From: Bromus sterilis
Lineage: Eukaryota > Streptophyta > Magnoliopsida > Poales > Poaceae
NCBI GenBank assembly: GCA_950022295.1
Contig: OX465597.1
Location: forward strand, 62,359,016-62,423,015
Length of the DNA: 64,000 nucleotides
Direction of reading: 5' to 3'
Position numbers and translations under genes: made by a program. Below, piece by piece: positions 47,101 to 59,100 of the stretch (its first letter is position 1; the number at the start of each line of letters is the position of its first letter). A model generated the notes under the pieces. That model made no database searches, had not been told where the DNA came from, and saw only the letters and a program-made list of their open reading frames with translations.

Positions 47101-50100
47101 AAACGTCCACCAAGATGACAAAGATGGGGGCTGTTGCATCGAAAGTCTTAAGGGGAAGGGCTTGGGATGACTCGAAACACAGCAGCTGGATGGAAAACAC
47201 TCCGAGGCAAAACAACAACGGGAAAAAGCAAGATCAAACTCGGAGTGATCAAGATGCAACAAAAGCAAGCATAAAATCGAACCAATCCTCCCAACGAGAG
47301 GGGCGGTGACCGAAGCCACCATGTTTGAGCTTATTTGGTATGACACCACAAAGATGTATCTTGGGTTAATTGCCAATGCTCTTCTTTGAAGCACCGTTGT
47401 CACCTTGGGCGACCATGACGGCCGCCGAACGTGACCATAGTGAAAGAATTTTGTCTCTTTCTGCATAATAGGTGGAGTGGTTACCTATGAATTAAGCAAC
47501 ACCCCCCTATGTCCATGCGTACATCCAAGCGAGACCTCATGTTGAGATGGGAAGTGCGGGCAAGTCTTCAAACCGCATTACTTGAATCAATGATATTTAG
47601 CTCATGCCTTAACTCTCGAAATCTTGCTTCATCTAAAGGCTTGGTGAAAATATCCGCAAGTTGATCTCCGGTGCCCACATATGAAAGATCAATATCACCC
47701 CGCTTCACATGATCACGAATGAAATGATGACGAATCTCAATATGCTTCGTCTTACTATGTTGAACGGGGTTGTAAGCAATCTTGATAGCACTTTCATTGT
47801 CACATAAAAGAGGCACTTCGTCACAGGTGACACCGTAATCCTTCAAAGTTTGCCTCATCCATAATAATTGTGCACAACAACTTGCGGCAGCAATGTACTC
47901 GGCTTCGGTGGTAGAGAGGGAAACACAATTTTGCTTCTTGGATGACCAACTCACCAAAGACCTTCCAAGGAATTGGCATCCTCCGGAAGTGGACTTCCTC
48001 TCCACTTTGTCTCCCGCCCAATCCGAATCCGTATACCCGACGAGGTTGAAGCTTGAGCCTTTAGGATACCACAATCCAAAGTTTGGGGTATGAACCAAAT
48101 ATCGAAAGATTCTTTTGACAGCCACTACGTGACTCTCTTTTGGTGCGGATTGAAATCTTGCACACATGCCCACACTCAACATGATATCCAGCCTAGATGC
48201 ACAAAGATACAACAAGGAACCAATCATAGAACGATACTCCCTTTGGTCTACCTCTTTACCGTTCGGGTCGAGGTCAAGTTGACACTTGAGTGGCATGGGG
48301 TCTTGGCTCCTTTAAGACCATCATACTTGAACCTCTTGAGCATGTCTTGAGTATATTTGGCTTGATTAATGGAAGTTCCTCTTGACAATTGCTTGACTTC
48401 AAAGCCGAGAAAGAACTCCAACTCTCCCATCATAGACATCTCAAACTTGTTGGTCATTAGCTTAGCAAACTCCTCATTAAAAGATTTGTTAATCGAGCCA
48501 AAGATAATATCATCAACATATAGTTGGCATATGAACAATTGCCCACCAACCCTCTTGGTAAAAAGAGTGGGATCGATTTGCCCAATTTCAAACCTGAAAT
48601 TAACTAAGAACTCGGTAAGGTGCTCATACCAAGCGCGTTGTGCTTGCTTAAGGCCATAGAGCGCCTTGTCGAGTTTATAGACATGATTGGAGAAATTGTG
48701 GTCCTCGAACCCGGGGGGTTGCTTGACATATACCAACTCATTAATGGGACCATTAAGAAAAGCACTCTTCACATCCATTTGATATAACTTGAAGTTGTGA
48801 TGAGAAGCATAAGCAAGAGCAATACGAATGGACTCAAGACGAGCCACGGGGGCAAAAGTTTCACCAAAGTCAATACCTTCGACTTGGGAAAAACCTTGAG
48901 CCACCAACCTTGCCTTGTTTCGAATGACAATACCAAGTGCATCTTGCTTGTTCTTGAAAATCCACTTGGTCCCAATAACATTATGATCACCTTTGGGTCT
49001 CTTCACTAATGTCCACACCTTGTTGCGCTTGAAGTTATTGAGTTCATCATGCATGGCCTCAAGCCAATCCGGATCTTCAAGCGCCTCACCTACCTTTTGG
49101 GGTTCAACACAAGAAACAAATGCATTATGGGCACAAAAGTTTCTCAATTGACTACGAGTGGTTACCCCCTTTTGGATGCTTCCGAGCACTTGATCCACCG
49201 AGAGGTCTTGTGATTTTAACCGGGATGCAATCTTGAGTGCTCGATGAACTCTCTCTTCTTCCAAGGTATCTTGTGAGGGAGCTATAGGGCCAACTTCGGA
49301 AGAAGGAGCATCCTCAAGGACTTGCTCATCATCTTGAGCTTGCCCTTGAAAGAGAACATGATCTTGGTCATCATTTGGTGCACCACCATTCTCAATGATT
49401 TGATCTTGACCTTGATCTTGTTCGGGCGAGAGAGGGCCTTCGTCTTGTTCTTGGTTAGCTTGTGAATCTTGAGGAGGTGATGGCTCCACGCGCGTAGAGC
49501 ATTGTCCTTCTCCTTCTACCACAAGGGGTTCCTCAATGGGTAGAAAATGACCCACACCCAATCTTCTTATGGCTTGAGGAGGAATTTTATCACCTACATC
49601 ATTAAGATCACCTTGCCCCACTTGGGAGCCATTATGTTCATCAAACTCCACGTTGCTAGATTCTTCAACAAGTCCGGAAGACTTGTTGTAGACTCTATAG
49701 ACGTGAGAGTTTGAAGCATAACCAACAAATATGCCCTCATTTGTCTTAGACTCAAACTTAGACAAACGAGCACCTTTCTTAAGAATGAAACACTTACACC
49801 CGAAGACCCGAAAATACTTGATGTTGGGCTTCTTCCCGGTGATGATTTCATGCGGAGTTTTGTTCAAGATCTTGCGGAGATAAAGACGGTTGGTTGCATG
49901 ACAAGCAGTGTTGATGGCCTCTGCCCAAAAGTTGTATGGACTCTTGAACTCCGCCATCATTGTTCTTGTTGCATCAATCAGAGTGCGGTTCTTCCTCTCC
50001 GCAACACCATTTTGTTGAGGGGTATAAGCAGCGGAATATTGATGTTTGATCCCCTCATCTCCAAGGAACTCATCCAAGGTGTAGTTCTTGAACTCGGTGC

Positions 50101-53100
50101 CGTTGTCACTCCTAATTGCTAAAATCTTTGAATTGTGTTGACGTTGAGCTTCATTGGCAAACTCGATGACGGTTTGTTGGGTCTCACTTTTCTTCTTGAA
50201 GAAATAAATTCTTGTATATCTTGAATAATCATCAACAATAACTAAACAATACTTCTTCCCGCCAAGACTATCATAAGACGGAGGCCCAAAAAGATCCATG
50301 TGAAGGAGCTCCAAAGGCCTCTTGGAGGAGATGATATTCTTGACGGGGTGTTTCTTCTCGGGAAGTTTCCCTTCAATGCATGCCCTACAAGCACGATCTT
50401 TGGCAAAGCTAACATTTGTTAGTCCAATAACATGCTCACCCTTGAGAAGTGTTTGCAAAGACCTCATATTGACATGGGCTAGTCGGCGGTGCCAAAGCCA
50501 TTCCACATCAACCTTAGCCATTAGACACATGGCGGTTTTAGTGGGGACTTTGGAGAAGTCCACCACGTACATACCGTCCTTCACGTGTCCAACAAAGGCT
50601 ACTTTAAGAGTTTTGCTCCACATTAGGGTGCCCATGTCTTTATCAAAGAAAGTACACAGTCCCATCATGGCAAGTTGACGAACGGAAAGTAAATTAAAGG
50701 CACAAGTCTCAACTAGCAATACTTTCTCAATGGACGAGTCCGGAGAAATTACTACTTTGCCAAGACCTAATACCTTTGACGTGTTTGCATCTCCAAATTG
50801 GACACGGGTGGTTCGAGATGGTCCGAAATCAATGTCCACCAACATGTCCTTGCTTCCGGTCATATGACTTGTAGCCCCGCTATCAAGTATCCATGTACCA
50901 CCACCGGAAGCCGCCACCTACATGAGATCAATGCTTGGATTTATGTACCCATTCATGAATGGGTCCTCTCGCGTTAGTAACAAGGGTCTTAGGCACCCAA
51001 ATGGACCATGCAATATACTCATCAAAGGAACCAACAAATTTGGCATAAACATGCCCATTATTAGTGCAACAAAGAATGTAAGAAGGGTTAGTTGGTTCGG
51101 CAAAGTCATTGGGAGTGGCATCACTTCTCTTTGTCACTCTATCCTCAATGGCCTTTGCCACCTTTTCTTGAGGCTTCTCCCCTTCCTTCACAAAAGTGAC
51201 TTCCTTTGAAGGAGGAGGGGCCTTGCCTTTCTTCTTTTTGTTCTTTCTCTTCTTATTTTTCTTCTTTGATGAACTTGCACCAAAGCCAATGCCTTCCTTG
51301 CCAATGATCTCCTTTTGGGAACTCAAGAGATCATTAAGGTTCTTCTCTCCTTGAATGTACGAGACAAGTCCCTTCTCAAGTTGTGCCTTCAACCTAGCGT
51401 TTTCCTCAACAAGAGGAGCATGCTCACAACAAGAGTTAGAGGAACTAGGTTTCTCTACCACAATAATAGGAGAAAAGGTAGTGATTTCCTTAGTGAGTTG
51501 CATACTTGTTTCATCATGAGCCTTCTTGAGAGCCATGAGTTCGTGTTTTAAGGACTTGTGGTCCTTTTCAACTTTATCATGATCCACAAGAAGTCTTTCA
51601 TGAGCCTCAACAAGTTCATCATTTTTAGTCTTGAGATCACAAGCAATAGCATTAGAATGTTTAAGGTCAAGTTTTAGCTTAGAGATATCAATAGCATACG
51701 TCTCATCACGAGACAACTTAAGCTCACGCTCTTCTTCGAGAGAATGAGATAGCTCCCCTATCTCATCCGCATAGTCGCGACTATGACCTTGCAACTCGGT
51801 GATAGTCTCATCTAGTTCCTCAATGTGAGCATGGGCTTCACCAAGTTGTTCCAAGAGAGCCACAAAGTGTCCCTTGGCAACGCCCTTGAGCTTGGACAAG
51901 AACAGCTCGAATTCATTTTCTTCTTGAGCTATGGGCTCCTCATTATCCTCCACACAATCCAACAATGAAGGGTTAGTGGGAGTAAACGGTTTAGAGTGAG
52001 GAGTTACCGAGGTGGTCTTGGCCATAAGGCACTTGTGGATGATGTGAGGATTCTCGTTGGGGGAGTTGAAGAGAGACGTTGATGAGGGGGAGTCAATGGC
52101 GATAGCAATGGTGGCGGTTGCCACAATCTCACCACTTTCTTCATCATCCTCATCATCGGAATAGTATTCTTCTTGAGCCACCAACACACGTTGTGGTTTT
52201 TTCTTCACAAAGGTCTTGTTCAATGGTGGCTTGTTCTTGCCCTTACGGATGAGCTTTCCACCGTGGTCTTCTCTCTTCTCGTAAGGGCAATCCGCAACAA
52301 AATGACTCACATTGCCACAATTGAAGCAAGTCCTTATTCGTTGGCCCTTTGGCTTGAAGCTACTTGTGTTGGACTTGAAGTTCTTCTTGTTGCCCCAAAA
52401 TTGTCTTGAGGCTAGAGCCATGTGCTCATTGTAAGCATACTTGGTGTCCTCCGGACCCACACCCTCTTCATCTTCATCTTCCTCAACTTGAACCTCCTTA
52501 GCCTTCAAGGCGAGAGACGACATCTTGGAGCCACTTTGGCGAGCCAATTTTAACTCGGCCGTGGAGTCCAAGATTTCCATGGCAACAAATTCATCCAAGA
52601 CTTGGTTGGAACTCAACTCGCGAAAGTCGGGCCTTTGACGAATGACCTTGGTGATATGCTTCTTGTGTAGGAGCATAGCCGTGATGAACTTTCTCTTTAT
52701 CCATCCGTCGTCGGTGTCCATGCTCCCATGGTCCGTCATGGAATTTGCAAGAGCCACCAACCTTTGATGAACATCCTCGGAGGACTCCCCTTCATTCCTG
52801 ACAAAGTGATCGGCTTGATCTTGAATCTTGTCAAACTTTGAGCACCGTATGCTAGTGCTTCCCATGAGAGTCCTCTCAAGAATATCCCACATCTCCTTGG
52901 CCGTTTCACATTTTAGGACAAGATTGTATTGCTCTTCCTTCAACCCATTTCATATCACGAGCATAGCATGACTGTTGATGGTGTTGTCTCGATATTCTCT
53001 TGGGGTCAAGTTGTGGCGGTCGCGAGGAGTGAATCCCTCCCCAACGATGCGCCACAGTTCCACGGAAGACCCCTTCAAGTGTCTCTTCATGCGATGAGTC

Positions 53101-56100
53101 CAAACCGGATAAGCATCTTTGTTAAGGATGGGAATAATGCCTGCATGTGCAAAATGGGGTTCGGGTAGCGGTAGAGAGTTATAAGTAACAGGAGGAGCCA
53201 CCGCGGAATGAATACCCGATCCATTCCCCGTACGAGGAATGGATCGGAGATCATTCCTACCATCATCATTAGATTGGGAGATGACATCTCCACCCAACGT
53301 TGGAATGTTGGGGATGATGGTAGGGTTGCTCACTGTGGGCATCTTTGACATGAGACAACTAAGCATTTCGGTAACTTTGTTCATGTGAGCCTTAATGGCG
53401 GACATGCCTTCAGTGTACTCATGTCGAGAGATGGATGAAGAGTCATCCTTCCCGAGCGTATTCGTGAAGCCCTCGATACTTTGATTCCCTTCGAAAAGAG
53501 AAGGGTTCGAAGTATCCCCTGGAAGCTCAACCTCTACCGGTTTATCCTCTTGCGACATCCTCTTAAGGCGGTAAAACCCTTAATAAGAGACGAGGCTCTG
53601 ATACCAATTGAAAGGATCGGAATGTCGACTAGAGGGGGGGGGGGTGAATAGGCGACTAACACTTTTTAAACATTTCTTAACAACTTAGGCTCAACAAGGA
53701 ATATAGGTTGCCTAGATATGCAACTATGTGAGCAACCTATATGCCAACTACTACGGTAAAACAAACAAGCAATAAATAAGCAAGGAAAGTAACTTGCACA
53801 AAGTAAAGGTAAAGGGGAACACGGGAGACAAGGATATGTTTTCGAAGTTCCTTCTCTTTCAAGAAGTACGTCTCCGTTTGAAGAGGGTGAGGAGCACAAT
53901 GCTCACACGAAGCCAACGAGGGCCACCCTATTTCTCCTCACGCTCTTACCGATGTAAGATGCCGTGATCCACTACAAGGCGGCCTTGAAGGTGGCAACCA
54001 AACCTTTACAAACAAGGTTGGGGCAAACTCCACAACTGAATTGGAGGCTCCCAACAAAACCACGAAGCTTCACCACAATGGAATGTGGCTTCGAGGTGAC
54101 CTCTTCCGTCTAGGGCACCAAAGCACCCAAGAGTAACAAGATCCACACGGGATTAGTGGGGGGGAATCAAATATCCTTTGGTGGAAGTGTAGATCGGGGC
54201 CTCCTCTTCCAAACCCTAGAGAATCAACAAGTTTTGATGGCTAGGGAGGGAGATCGGGCAAGAATGGAGCTTGGGCGTCAATGGAGGTGAGAGCAATAAG
54301 TGAGGTAAGTCTCAATGGGGAAGAAGACCCCCTTTTATAGGTGCTCTTAAATGCAGCCGTTGGCTGTCCACCAACCACGGTAGTACTGCTGCAGGAGCGG
54401 TACTACCGCGCTGCGGTACTACCGGACCGAGAGCGGTACTACCGCTCTACGGTACTACCGAGCCCCAGTGCCGCCCCCACTACCGCAAAGTCCAGTGGGA
54501 ATCCGGTAGTGGATGCGGTACTGGTGCACGGTACTACCGCTCTGGGAGCGGTACTACCGAGCCCCAGTGCCGCCTCCACTACCGCAGAGTCCAGTGGGAA
54601 TTCGGTAGTGGATGCGGTACTGGTCCACGATACTACCGTGGAGCGGTACTACCGCCTTGACAGAACCAGGGAGCCACACCCAAGAGTCCCCACACCTCCA
54701 CGACGCAAACGAAATATGTGGGTGCAGAAAGTGAGACCGTGTGATGATTCCACCCACTATTTCTAACGCGGATCCCCTCTTCATAGTACGGTTTTCCTAC
54801 GACTCAATTAACACAAAAGGAGGTCGAAAGAAAAACTCCGTCTTCACGTTTCGTACACCGAGGGGATAATAACCGTCTTGTGCCAACAATGTCGTTATCT
54901 GAAATGCTCATTGCACCCGGTTAGTCCGTAAATGTATTGTCATCAATCACTAAAACCAATCAAGGGAAAACATGCCCTATCACCATGTGGGCACATCTAA
55001 CACAGGTTTTGAAGGGGTGCATGGGGGCTTTGGATATGGCCGCAGGAATCAAGAGGGAGAGGATGTCTTAAGCTTCGCTTTAGCCTACGACATGATCGTA
55101 GCTAACACCCTCTTTAGAAAGAGAGAATCTCATCTAGTGACTTTTAGTAGCGGACAACACTTTAGCTAGATTGATTTCATCCTCTCAAGAAGAGAAGATA
55201 GGCGTGCTTGCCTAGATTGTAAGATGATACCTGGAGAGAGTGTTGTCGCTCAACATAAGCTTGTGGTGGCTGACTTCCGCTTTCGGATTCGTGTCCAGCG
55301 GGATAAGCGCACCAAAGTCGCTAGAATGAAGTGGTGGAAGCTGAAGGGGGAGGCGGCTCAGGCTTTCAAGGAGAGGGTCATGAAGGAGGGCCCTTGGGAG
55401 GAAGGAGGTGATGCAAACAATATGTGGATGAAGATGGCGACCTGCGTCCGGAGGATAGCTTCAGAGGAGTTTGGGGTAATCAGGGGTAGTAGAGTCGAAG
55501 CTAAAGATACCTGGTGTGGAACGAGGATGTCCAGAAGGCTATTAAGGAGAAGAAAGTCTGTTTCCGACGCCTATACCTTGATAGGAGTGCAGACAACATA
55601 GAGAAGTACAAGGTGGCGAAGAAGACAGCGAAGTGAGTTGTGAGCGAAGCTAGGGGGCGGGCGTATGAGGACCTCTACCAACGTTTAAACACGAAGCAAG
55701 GTGAAAGGGACATCTATAAGATGGCCAAGATCCGAGAGAGGAAGACGAGGGATGTCGATCAGGTGAGATGCATCAAGGACGAAGCAGATCGACTTCCGGT
55801 GAAGGATGAAGAGATCAGGCATAGATGGAGGCAATACTTCGACAAGTTGTTCAATGAGGAGAATGAGAGCTCTACCATTGAGCTGGATGACTCCTTTGAT
55901 GAGATGAACGGACGTTCTGTGCGGCGAATCCAGGAGGCCGAGGTCAAGGAGGTTTTAAAAAGGATGAAAGGAGGCAAGGCGATGGGCCCTGACTGTATCC
56001 CCATCGAGGTGTGGAGCTGCCTTGGAGACAAAGCGATAGTATGGCTAACCAAGCTTTTCAACCTCATTTTTCGGTCAAACAAGACGCCTGAAGAATGGAG

Positions 56101-59100
56101 GCGGAATATATTAGTACCAATCTTCAAGAACAAAGGGGATGTTCAGAGTTGTACTAATTACCGCGGGATTAAGCTAATGAGCCATACAATGAAGCTATGG
56201 GAGAGAGTCATTGAGCACCGTGTAAGAGGAATGACACGCGTGACCAAAAATCAATTTGGTTTCATGCCTGGGAGGTCGACCATGGAAGCCATTTTCTTGG
56301 TACGACAACTTATGGAGAGATACAAGGAGCAAAAGTGGAGAGATACAAGGAGCAAAAGAAGGACCTGCATATGGTGTTCATTGACTTGGAGAAGGCCTAC
56401 GATAAGATACTGCGGAATGTCATGTGGTGGGCGTTGGAAAAACACAAAGTCTCGACAAAATACATTACCCTCATCAAGGATATGTACGACAATGTTGTGA
56501 CAAGTGTGCGAACAAGTGATGGTGACACTGATGACTTCCCAATCAAAATAGGACTGCACCATGGGTCAGCTTTGAGCCCTTATCTTTTCACATTGGTGAT
56601 GGATGAGGTCACACGGGATATACAAGGGTACATCCCATGGTGTATGCTCTTTGCAGACGATGTGGTGCTAGTCGACGATAGTCGGGCGGGGGTTAATAGG
56701 ATGCTGGAGCTGTGGAGACAGACTTTGGAATCGAAAGGTTTTAGGCTTAGTAGAACTAAAACTGAGTACATGAGGTGCGGTTTTAGTACTACTAACCATG
56801 GGGAAGAGGAGGAAGTTAGCCTTGAGGGGCAAGTGGTACCTCAGAAGGACACCTTTCGATATTTGGGGTCAATGTTGCAGAAGGATGGTGATATTGATGA
56901 AGACGTTAGCCATCGAATCAAAGTTGGATGGCTAAAGTGGCGCCAAGCTTCTGGTGTTCTCTGTGATAAGAGAGTGCCACAAAAGCTAAAAGGCAAGTTT
57001 TATAGAACGGCGATTCGACCTGCGATGTTGTATGGTGCTGAATGTTGGCCAACTAAAAGGCGGCATGTCCAACGACTAGGTGTGGCAGAGATGCGCATGT
57101 TGAGATGGGCATGTGGCCACACAAGGAAGGATCGGATCCGGAATGATGTTATACGGGAGAGAGTTGGGGTGGCACCAATTGAAGAGAAGCTTGTCCAACA
57201 CCGTCTGAGATGGTTTGGGCATATCCAGCGTAGGCCTTCTGAAGCGCCTGTGCATATCGGGCGGTTAAGGCGTGCTGATAATGTCAAGAGAGGTCGGGGG
57301 AGGCCAAACTTGACTTGGGAGGAGTCTGTGAAGAGAGACCTGAAGGACTGGGCTATCAACAAAGATCTAGCTCTGGACAGGGGTGCGTGGAAGTTAGCTA
57401 TCCACGTGCCGGAACCGTGATTTGGTTACGATGTCTTTTGGGTTTCAGCTCTAGCCTACCCCAACTTGTTTGGGACTGACATGCTTTGTTGTTGTCTATG
57501 ATTAGTGCCATTGCCATGTTATTTTTGGGCATTCAATAGCATAACATTGATCATTAGCATTGCATTTGGGCATTCAGTAGCATAACACTGATCATGGCAA
57601 TGGTGCCATCATAGCAGTACCATTTGCACATTGCTATGACCAGTGCATCATAGCAATGCCCCTTTGCCATGATCAGTGGCAGTTGCAAAGGCAATGCACA
57701 GTTGCAAAGAGGCAATGCTATGATCTGATAATATCATTACCCATCTGTCACTTATCATGGCATGCATTGGTACTAACAAAGCCTATTGAACTAACAAAGT
57801 CTTCGAGACGGAGTGGGACATCCCCGGTTGAGCACCACGCGGCGGGGGGGGGGGGGGCTTGGTCGGTGTCGTTTGGTAGCCTGCATATGTGCTTCGGGGG
57901 TGAGCAGATGCAACGCACAACTCAGCCCTTGCTCTGGTGGTCCTAGTACTGGATTCGACTTCCTTCCTATGGGACCTAAAGCTCGTGGCCTAGTTACTAT
58001 GCTGATAAAAATAATAAAAAGAAACAATAAATATAATACTCCGTACCAAATATTCAGGTGAGAGGTAGATAAACAGTTTTAACTTCTGAAATGTCTGCGT
58101 CCTAAAAAAGCTCATCATGGAGAGTTATGTGTAATTATTGGTTCTTTGAACATTTCTTAGGATGACTCGTACTAGCACCCAATGATAAATGATGAAAATA
58201 TATGCTTTGAGACATTTCTGTATGTGACAGATGACTAGGACCAAATGAGCCCGGTCCACACGCGACAAGACAACAAGTTCATTGCATGCAAATACACACA
58301 TATTGTTTAAGATTGAACCACATTCTCTCCTGTATTTTCTCTCTCCCCTTGCTTTCCTCCGCCCAGTTCCAGTTGTCCCCTCTCCCCTTCTCTGCTAGTG
58401 TGTCTGGCTAGGGTAGGAGGGGATATGTTCTCGACATCCTGGAGCTCTGTGTCAATCCACTTAGTTTTCTTCCTAAATGGTACTCCCTCCGATCCATAAT
58501 AAGTGTCGCTCCTCCAGTACAAAGTTTGTACTAGCTTAGTACAAAATGAGCGACACTTATTATGGATCGGAGGGAGTAGTTTTTGGGCGTTGCTCCTAGA
58601 TTGGAGTCTCCTTGTGTTTGTGGTTGTTCTTGGCGTTGCCGCTCAGATTCGGCTCTGCCATAGTTCGATATGCGTTTCTCCGTTAGGAAATCCTAGTCCG
58701 AGTCAGCTGACACTGGTCACCTGTGCTTGTATTTCTTCGTCATCTATGGACTGTGGTGATGTCGACTGGTTCGGATACCCCAAGCTTTTTATCTACGGCG
58801 TGTTCTTTGTTCTTCACTTCAGCTTCCGTCTGGCTTCAGGCTTGGTTCAGGAGAGAATCATACTCTTCTATCTGTTAAAGTGTGTATGTGGATTGCCTAG
58901 CCTTTTCCATCGGTTCATACTTTTGGTTGCAGTGGCTAGTGCATGAAGCTTGACATGGTATTAGAGCCTAAGGTCTTGAGTTCATGTCCTAGCTTTCTCG
59001 GTTTATCCAAGATTTTATGTTGCCCCCTTTGTGTTCACATATAGGCCTCTTGAGCCATACCTCTGAGTCTATTCATGCGTTGACTTCCCGCATCACTCGA

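Larger units (their letters stand above)
43105..54982 (-). mobile_element. Complete SIRE/Maximus-like Copia retrotransposon (copy B)
   Basis: 11,878 bp with LTRs at 43105-44415 (3') and 53609-54982 (5'), flanked by target duplication CCATG (43100-43104 and 54983-54987). On the minus strand: 5' LTR, primer site TGGTATCAGAGC, gag, pol, spacer, ORF3, polypurine tract AAAAAGGGGGAGAT, 3' LTR. By eye the LTRs differ at about 20 of 1311 aligned bases (near 1.5%) plus a roughly 60-bp repeat-unit indel, which suggests insertion about half a million years ago. Gag and ORF3 each have one stop and pol one 1-nt deletion. A third or more of intron 7 is this element. Confidence 0.93.
42885..57494 (+). mobile_element. 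RTE-type LINE in TRM5 intron 7, split by Copia copy B
   Basis: Parts 42885-43104 and 54988-57494, about 2.7 kb in sum. A 13-bp target duplication TCTATGATTAGTG flanks it (42872-42884 and 57495-57507). It ends in GGGACTGACATGCTTTGTTG, then a short TTG run, as plant RTE elements do. It is 5'-truncated: the endonuclease domain starts mid-way. Target duplication plus truncation shows target-primed reverse transcription. Confidence 0.9.

Noticed and set aside
46703..47218. 171-codon minus-strand ORF upstream of ORF3
   Set aside because: Crosses CGGTAGTACCG repeats, not conserved in copy A; likely UTR, though a short hydrophobic frame is present.
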